Shown here: one piece after another, positions 59,919-64,000 of the stretch
Layout of the letters: every line of letters starts with the position of its first letter
Numbering within the stretch: the stretch's first letter is position 1
Assembly (NCBI GenBank): GCA_035502775.1
Contig: DATJUB010000051.1
Coordinates: forward strand, 1 to 64,000
Source of the DNA: 67-14 sp035502775
GTDB taxonomy: Bacteria > Actinomycetota > Thermoleophilia > Solirubrobacterales > 70-9
Direction of reading: 5' to 3'
DNA: 64,000 nt
Notes under the pieces: model-generated
What the model saw: the letters and a program-made list of their open reading frames with translations, nothing else
What the model was told of the DNA's origin: nothing
The model's database searches: none
Position numbers and translations under genes: made by a program

Positions 59919-60968
59919 GTGAGAAAAACTGGTTTGAGTATGAAAGCGGCAGTCGGCTTCGCCCTGTTCATCGGCGTGGTCGCACTGTCCGCCTGTGGAG
60001 GAGGATCCGGAGGTTCCGACGGTGGCAGCGTCACCTATGCGGGATGGGGCGGAACCTTCCAGGCCGCGGAAAACAAGGCCTGGTTCGAGCCGTTCCAGGA
60101 AGAGAACCCCGACATCAAGGTTCTCCAGGACCAGCCGGTGGACGTCGCCAAGCTGGCGGCCATGCAGGAGGCCGACAACGTCACCTGGGACGTCATCTCG
60201 ACGTCGGACGCCGAGGGATATGACGACGAGACGACCCTCGAGAAGATCGACTGCGATGTGGTCGAGTGCGGAGGTTTCGTCAAGGGCATCGAGTTCAACG
60301 GGTACCGGATGCCGTACTACAGCTGGTCGGTCGCCCTCACCTACAACACCGACGAGGTCTCTCCGGAACCCAACGGCTGGGCCGACTTCTTCGACACCGA
60401 GAAGTACCCCGGCAAGCGGGCGCTCTGGAACCAGGCGACCGGTGACACCCTCGAAGCCGCGCTGATCGCCGACGGCGTCAAGCCGGAGGATCTCTACCCG
60501 CTGGACGTGGACCGTGCTCTCGCCAAGATCGACACGATCAAGGACGACGTGATCTGGTTCGAAGGCGGAGACGAGTGCCGTCAGCTCGTCGCCTCCGGAG
60601 AAGCGGTGATGGGCAACTGCTGGAACGACACCGTGGCCGCGGGCCAGGAGGAAGGCGAGCCGATCGAAATCGCCTGGAACCAGTGCTTCATCCTGCTCGG
60701 TTCGCTGGGCATCCCCAAGGGATCGAAGAACGTCGAGAACGCACAGAAGCTGATCGCGTTCATGACGTCCGACGAGAACAACGCGAACGTCTCGAACTAC
60801 GCGACCAACGGACCGGTCAAGGAAGCCGCCGTCAAGAACGTCGACCCGGCTGTCGCCAAGAACCTGCCGACCAGCTACAGCGACGTCTGCATCACGGTCG
60901 ACCGTACGTCCCTCGTCGAAGAAGGGGCTGACGCCCTGAAGAAGATGCAGGACTACCAGACCAAGTAA
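59919..60968 (+). CDS. Polyamine-type ABC transporter substrate-binding lipoprotein (second system)
   Basis: 349 residues from GTG 59919 (GGAGGAGGAGA at 59905-59915). Lipobox LSAC with Cys26, then a mature PotD/PotF-like domain (SVTYAGWGGTFQAAENKAWF, YYSWSVALTYNTDEVSPEP, WNDTVAAGQEEGEPIEIAW). YAGWGG openings are common in binding proteins for polyamine- or aminoacyl-amine-like ligands. Operon leader of D-B-C-A, under the TetR-type palindrome. Confidence 0.91.
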   Translation: MRKTGLSMKAAVGFALFIGVVALSACGGGSGGSDGGSVTYAGWGGTFQAAENKAWFEPFQEENPDIKVLQDQPVDVAKLAAMQEADNVTWDVISTSDAEGYDDETTLEKIDCDVVECGGFVKGIEFNGYRMPYYSWSVALTYNTDEVSPEPNGWADFFDTEKYPGKRALWNQATGDTLEAALIADGVKPEDLYPLDVDRALAKIDTIKDDVIWFEGGDECRQLVASGEAVMGNCWNDTVAAGQEEGEPIEIAWNQCFILLGSLGIPKGSKNVENAQKLIAFMTSDENNANVSNYATNGPVKEAAVKNVDPAVAKNLPTSYSDVCITVDRTSLVEEGADALKKMQDYQTK

Positions 60969-61864
60969 TGACGCGGCAACCCGAAATCGCGTCAAGGCCA
61001 GGTCCCTCGCGGACCGGCTCACTCCGGGGGCGGCTCAAAGCCCCCGGAGTGAGCGCCTTGCTCATCCCCGGCGCCCTCTTCCTCGCCGTCGTACTGCTCT
61101 ACCCGATGCTGGTGATGGTCTGGCGCAGCTTCACCGACCCCGGCATCGAGAACTACACCGAACTTTTCGAGACGGGCCTCTACCTGCGGGTCCTTTTCAA
61201 GACCTTCCAGGTCGGCGTGATCATCACCCTGTTCTGCCTGCTGATCGGCTACCCGTTCACGTATCTGATGACCAGAGTCAGCCCCAAGTGGCGCCTGGTC
61301 CTGCTGGCCGCGGTGATCCTGCCCTTCTGGACCAGCTGGCTGGTCCGCACCTTCGCCTGGATGGCTCTGCTCCAGGACACGGGCGTGATCAACGACCTGC
61401 TGACCGGGGCCGGGATCATCGACGAACCGCTCGCGCTGATCCGCAACCTGACCGGCATCACGCTGGGAATGTCGTACATCATGCTGCCGTTCATGGTCCT
61501 GCCGCTGTACGCGACCATGGGCAAGATCGATTGGACCCTGGTCAAGGCCGCGCGCAGCCTTGGGGCGAGCCCTTTCAGGGCCTTCACCCGGGTCTATCTG
61601 CCGCTCAGCATGCCGGGCGTCCTGGCCGGCAGCTTCCTGGTCTTCGTGGTCTCGCTCGGCTTTTACGTGACCCCGGCTCTGCTCGGCAGCAAGCAGAACA
61701 TGATGGTCGGTGAGCTGATCGTCACCAACTTCAGCCAGAACCTCGCCTTCGGCCAATCGGCCGCGATGAGCGTGATCCTGCTCGCCACCGTGGTGGGGCT
61801 GCTCTGGGTGGCCGCCAAGACGACCCCGATCATGCGCTACCTGACGGGAGGCAACAACCCATGA
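60968..61864 (+). CDS. ABC transporter permease, PotB class (second system)
   Basis: 298 residues, six helices. EAA loop VKAARSLGASPFRAFTRVYL. Starts in a TAATG overlap with the binding-protein stop. First helix LLIPGALFLAVVLLYPMLVM. Partners with the next permease. Confidence 0.92.
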   Translation: MTRQPEIASRPGPSRTGSLRGRLKAPGVSALLIPGALFLAVVLLYPMLVMVWRSFTDPGIENYTELFETGLYLRVLFKTFQVGVIITLFCLLIGYPFTYLMTRVSPKWRLVLLAAVILPFWTSWLVRTFAWMALLQDTGVINDLLTGAGIIDEPLALIRNLTGITLGMSYIMLPFMVLPLYATMGKIDWTLVKAARSLGASPFRAFTRVYLPLSMPGVLAGSFLVFVVSLGFYVTPALLGSKQNMMVGELIVTNFSQNLAFGQSAAMSVILLATVVGLLWVAAKTTPIMRYLTGGNNP

Positions 61865-62661
61865 ACACGCCCGAACCACCCGGACGGCTGCTCAAGGCAT
61901 TCGGCGCGATCGTCGTCGTCTACCTGCTGGCGCCTCTCTTCATCGTGATGGGGATGTCGCTCAATGCGGGCAACAACCTCTCGTTCCCGCCGGATGAGCT
62001 CAGTCTCCGCTGGTACCAGAACATGGTCGATTCCCCGCAATGGACCGACGCGATCTCGATCAGCGTGCAGCTCGGGCTGACCGTGGCGGTGATCACGACG
62101 GTGCTCGGATACACCCTGGCGCTCGGCCTGAGCCGGTCCAAGATCAGGGGCAAGTCGCTGGTCGCCGGGCTGGCACTCAGCCCACTGGTGATCCCCTCGG
62201 TCGTGCTCGGCGTCGCCTTCTACCTGGTCTTCTCGGACCTGAAGCTGGTCTCGACCTTCGAGGGTCTGGTGATCGCCCACGTCGTGATGGCCCTGCCGTA
62301 CGTCGTGGTCAACATCATGGCCGGCCTGCAGCTGGTCGACCGGGATCTGGAACGGGCCGCCCGGAGCCTCGGCGCCGGACCGTTCAACACCTTCAGGCGG
62401 ATCACCCTGCCGCTCACCTGGCCGGCGATCGCGGCCTCGGCGATCTTCGCCTTCGTCACCTCGTGGGACGAGGTCGTGGTCGCGATCTTCATCGCCGGCC
62501 CGGAGACGCAGACACTGCCGATAGTCATGTGGTCTCAGCTGCGAACCGCGATCGATCCCACCATCGCCGCCGTCGCCACAGTTCTCATGTTCACCACAAT
62601 CGTCGCGCTCGGCCTCGGTGCTCTTGCGATGAAGCTAGTCAATCGGAGGACCGCTCCATGA
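61861..62661 (+). CDS. ABC transporter permease, PotC class (second system)
   Basis: 266 residues, six helices, EAA loop ERAARSLGAGPFNTFRRIT. ATGA overlap at both ends, linking it to the PotB-type and ATPase genes. SWDEVVVAIFIAGPETQTLP is a conserved PotC segment. Confidence 0.92.
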   Translation: MNTPEPPGRLLKAFGAIVVVYLLAPLFIVMGMSLNAGNNLSFPPDELSLRWYQNMVDSPQWTDAISISVQLGLTVAVITTVLGYTLALGLSRSKIRGKSLVAGLALSPLVIPSVVLGVAFYLVFSDLKLVSTFEGLVIAHVVMALPYVVVNIMAGLQLVDRDLERAARSLGAGPFNTFRRITLPLTWPAIAASAIFAFVTSWDEVVVAIFIAGPETQTLPIVMWSQLRTAIDPTIAAVATVLMFTTIVALGLGALAMKLVNRRTAP

Positions 62662-63755
62662 GTCAGACGCTTCTCAACATCCAGAACCTGAACAAGGCCT
62701 ATGGAGAAACCGCCGTCGTCCGCGACGTCTCGCTCGAGATCCAGGAAGGCGAGTTCGTCACGATGCTCGGTCCGTCCGGTTCGGGCAAGACCACGACCCT
62801 GCTCTCGGTCGCGGGATTCGTCGCTCCCGACAGCGGCGAGATCGTGCTCGACGGGCGCGACGTCAGCCGGGTTCCGCCCGAGGCGCGCGACATCGGGTTC
62901 GTCTTCCAGAGCTACGCCCTGTTCCCGCACATGTCGGTCGGCAAGAACGTCGCCTTCCCGCTCGCGATGAGGGGAATCAAGGGCAAGGAGGCCGAACGGC
63001 GGGTCGCTGAGATCCTCGACGTGGTCGAGCTGGGAGCGATGGCCGACCGCTATCCGAAGCAGCTCTCCGGCGGCCAGCAGCAGCGGGTCGCCCTGGCGAG
63101 GGCGATGGTCTTCTCACCGAAGCTGCTGCTGATGGACGAGCCTCTCGGCGCGCTCGACAAGCGTCTCCGGGCCAGCCTCCAGTACGAGATCAAGCGGATC
63201 AGCACCGAGCTCAACGCCACCGTTCTCTACGTCACCCACGATCAGGAGGAGGCGATGGCGATGAGTGACCGGATCGCGATCTTCGACCAGGGAGAGATCC
63301 TCCAGATCGGCAGCCCCAAGGATCTGTTCGAGGAACCGACCTCGGCCTTCGTCGCCAACTTCCTCGGTGAGGCCAACGTGATCGACGGCAGGCTGAACCA
63401 GCGGGGACCACACCACTTCTTCGTCAACGGCGGGACCGAGGTCCCACTGCCCGGAGCCCAGTGCGACGAACTGGGCCTCACCGAAGGCACCGACATCGCG
63501 ATCGCGATCCGGCCCGAGCGGATGAGCATCGAGCTGCGCGAACGGGGCGGGGTCGCCTCGGGTGACGAGCCCGGGGTGGACGGAGTCCTGAACGAGGTCG
63601 TGTACCTGGGGACGACGGTCCGCTACGTGGTCGCCGCCGAGCTCGGAGACCTGGTGGTTCAGGTTCCCGCGCACTCGAACGGAATGCCGGCGGGAGTCGG
63701 AGACAACGTGAGGCTCTCCTGGCGCTCCGAGCACTGCGTCCTGCTCCGCCGATAG
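62658..63755 (+). CDS. ABC transporter ATP-binding protein, PotA class (second system)
   Basis: 365 residues from ATG 62658. Walker A GPSGSGKTT, Q-loop FVFQSYALFPHMSV, signature LSGGQQQRVALARAM, Walker B LLLMDEPLGALD, H-loop VTHDQEEAMAMSDR, then a TOBE domain (DLFEEPTSAFVANFLGEANV to the end). Its C-terminal part is similar to the fragment at the start of the window. Complete catalytic set. Confidence 0.95.
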   Translation: MSQTLLNIQNLNKAYGETAVVRDVSLEIQEGEFVTMLGPSGSGKTTTLLSVAGFVAPDSGEIVLDGRDVSRVPPEARDIGFVFQSYALFPHMSVGKNVAFPLAMRGIKGKEAERRVAEILDVVELGAMADRYPKQLSGGQQQRVALARAMVFSPKLLLMDEPLGALDKRLRASLQYEIKRISTELNATVLYVTHDQEEAMAMSDRIAIFDQGEILQIGSPKDLFEEPTSAFVANFLGEANVIDGRLNQRGPHHFFVNGGTEVPLPGAQCDELGLTEGTDIAIAIRPERMSIELRERGGVASGDEPGVDGVLNEVVYLGTTVRYVVAAELGDLVVQVPAHSNGMPAGVGDNVRLSWRSEHCVLLRR

Positions 63756-63821
63756 CTCGTCCCGACGGCCGAGCGGCACCCACCCAGAACCTCAATGAAA
63801 ACGCACAGCAAGAAAGATCCG

Positions 63822-64000
63822 ATGTCATCACAGCCAGCCGCAGCACCGATCGAAACCGACGCCGACCTGCTCGAGCGGCACGCCGCCGAACGGCCGGACG
63901 ACCGGGCACTCGGATGCGCGGGCGAATGGCTGACCTTCGGCGAGTGGGCCGAACGGGTCCGGACCGTCGCCGCCGAGCTGACCGCCGCCGGTGAGGCCGG
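63822..64000 (+). CDS. AMP-dependent acyl-CoA synthetase/ligase-like protein, N-terminal fragment (continues outside window)
   Basis: First 59 codons. LLERHAAERPDDRALGCAG followed by EWLTFGEWAERVRTVAAEL is the N-terminal pattern of class I adenylate-forming enzymes. ATG 63822 has a weak AAGAAAGA upstream; an in-frame ATG at 63795 is an alternative. It is 66 bases after the ABC ATPase and may belong to the same operon, in which case the imported compound or its product could be activated as a CoA thioester. Confidence 0.7.
   Translation, partial: MSSQPAAAPIETDADLLERHAAERPDDRALGCAGEWLTFGEWAERVRTVAAELTAAGEA

Noticed and set aside
1..64000. tRNA, rRNA, CRISPR, insertion sequence, integrase or prophage signals
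   Set aside because: None found: no transposase or integrase frames, no repeat-spacer arrays, no recognisable tRNA loops; gene content and composition look chromosomal throughout.

Overview
The window is GC-rich, densely coded actinobacterial DNA, most likely from the Thermoleophilia/Solirubrobacterales branch. That placement is an inference from several features: a NucS mismatch endonuclease, an HtaA-type heme-binding surface protein, F510_1955-type and cupredoxin-like secreted proteins, a c-di-AMP riboswitch before a cell-wall peptidase, many GTG/TTG starts, and many genes whose start codon sits 6-9 nt after a TANNNT -10 box (probable leaderless mRNAs). I saw no rRNA, tRNA, CRISPR array, insertion sequence or prophage.

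Layout. 1-3.4 kb: end of a spermidine/putrescine-type ABC operon (order A-D-B-C). 3.4-5.7 kb: two-component system on the minus strand. 5.8-12.5 kb: large secreted proteins (beta-helix; HtaA/Ig) around a methyltransferase. 12.6-16.1 kb: FadR-like regulator plus MFS exporter, VOC protein, and a SigJ/SigX5-like sigma factor. 16.2-20.2 kb: exported amidohydrolase, nucS, a DUF2510 membrane protein, and a core methionine-synthase-like gene behind a cobalamin riboswitch. 20.4-24.4 kb: two secreted beta-propeller proteins and a second two-component system. 24.5-32.6 kb: PucR regulator, a second exported amidohydrolase with a Lys/Ala-rich insertion, a secreted protein-arginine deiminase and a secreted CocE/X-Pro hydrolase that share a divergent control region. 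32.6-40 kb: small regulators, methyltransferase, MacB-like ABC exporter, ArsR/DUF2892/MMPL operon. 40-43.7 kb: oleate hydratase, SGNH hydrolase, VapBC. 43.8-51.8 kb: an envelope island with two M56-protease/BlaI-repressor pairs, DsbA, VKOR, a lipoprotein, two M23 peptidases and a cupredoxin-like protein. 51.8-59.8 kb: LLM oxidoreductase, NTF2-like protein, two ZIP-type transporters, ECF sigma/membrane-anchored regulator pair, alcohol dehydrogenase, L,D-transpeptidase, universal stress protein, TetR. 59.9-64 kb: a second polyamine-type ABC operon (order D-B-C-A), then the start of an AMP-forming acyl-CoA synthetase-like gene.

The most interesting part is the 43.8-51.3 kb envelope island. Five inverted repeats with the same geometry (close to CCTACA-N3-TGTAGG, the look of BlaI/MecI/CopY operators) lie in front of dsbA-VKOR, the F510_1955 lipoprotein, a small membrane protein and both M23 peptidase genes. 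This suggests that the M56/BlaI pairs control a disulfide-folding and peptidoglycan-remodelling regulon instead of a beta-lactamase. One M23 gene is additionally behind a ydaO-type c-di-AMP riboswitch. The second BlaI frame has no standard start codon where homology needs it, but has a well placed Shine-Dalgarno before an ATC.

A second theme is extracellular nitrogen metabolism: exported amidohydrolases, a secreted arginine deiminase with all catalytic residues, a secreted X-Pro-type hydrolase, and polyamine-type importers at both ends of the window.
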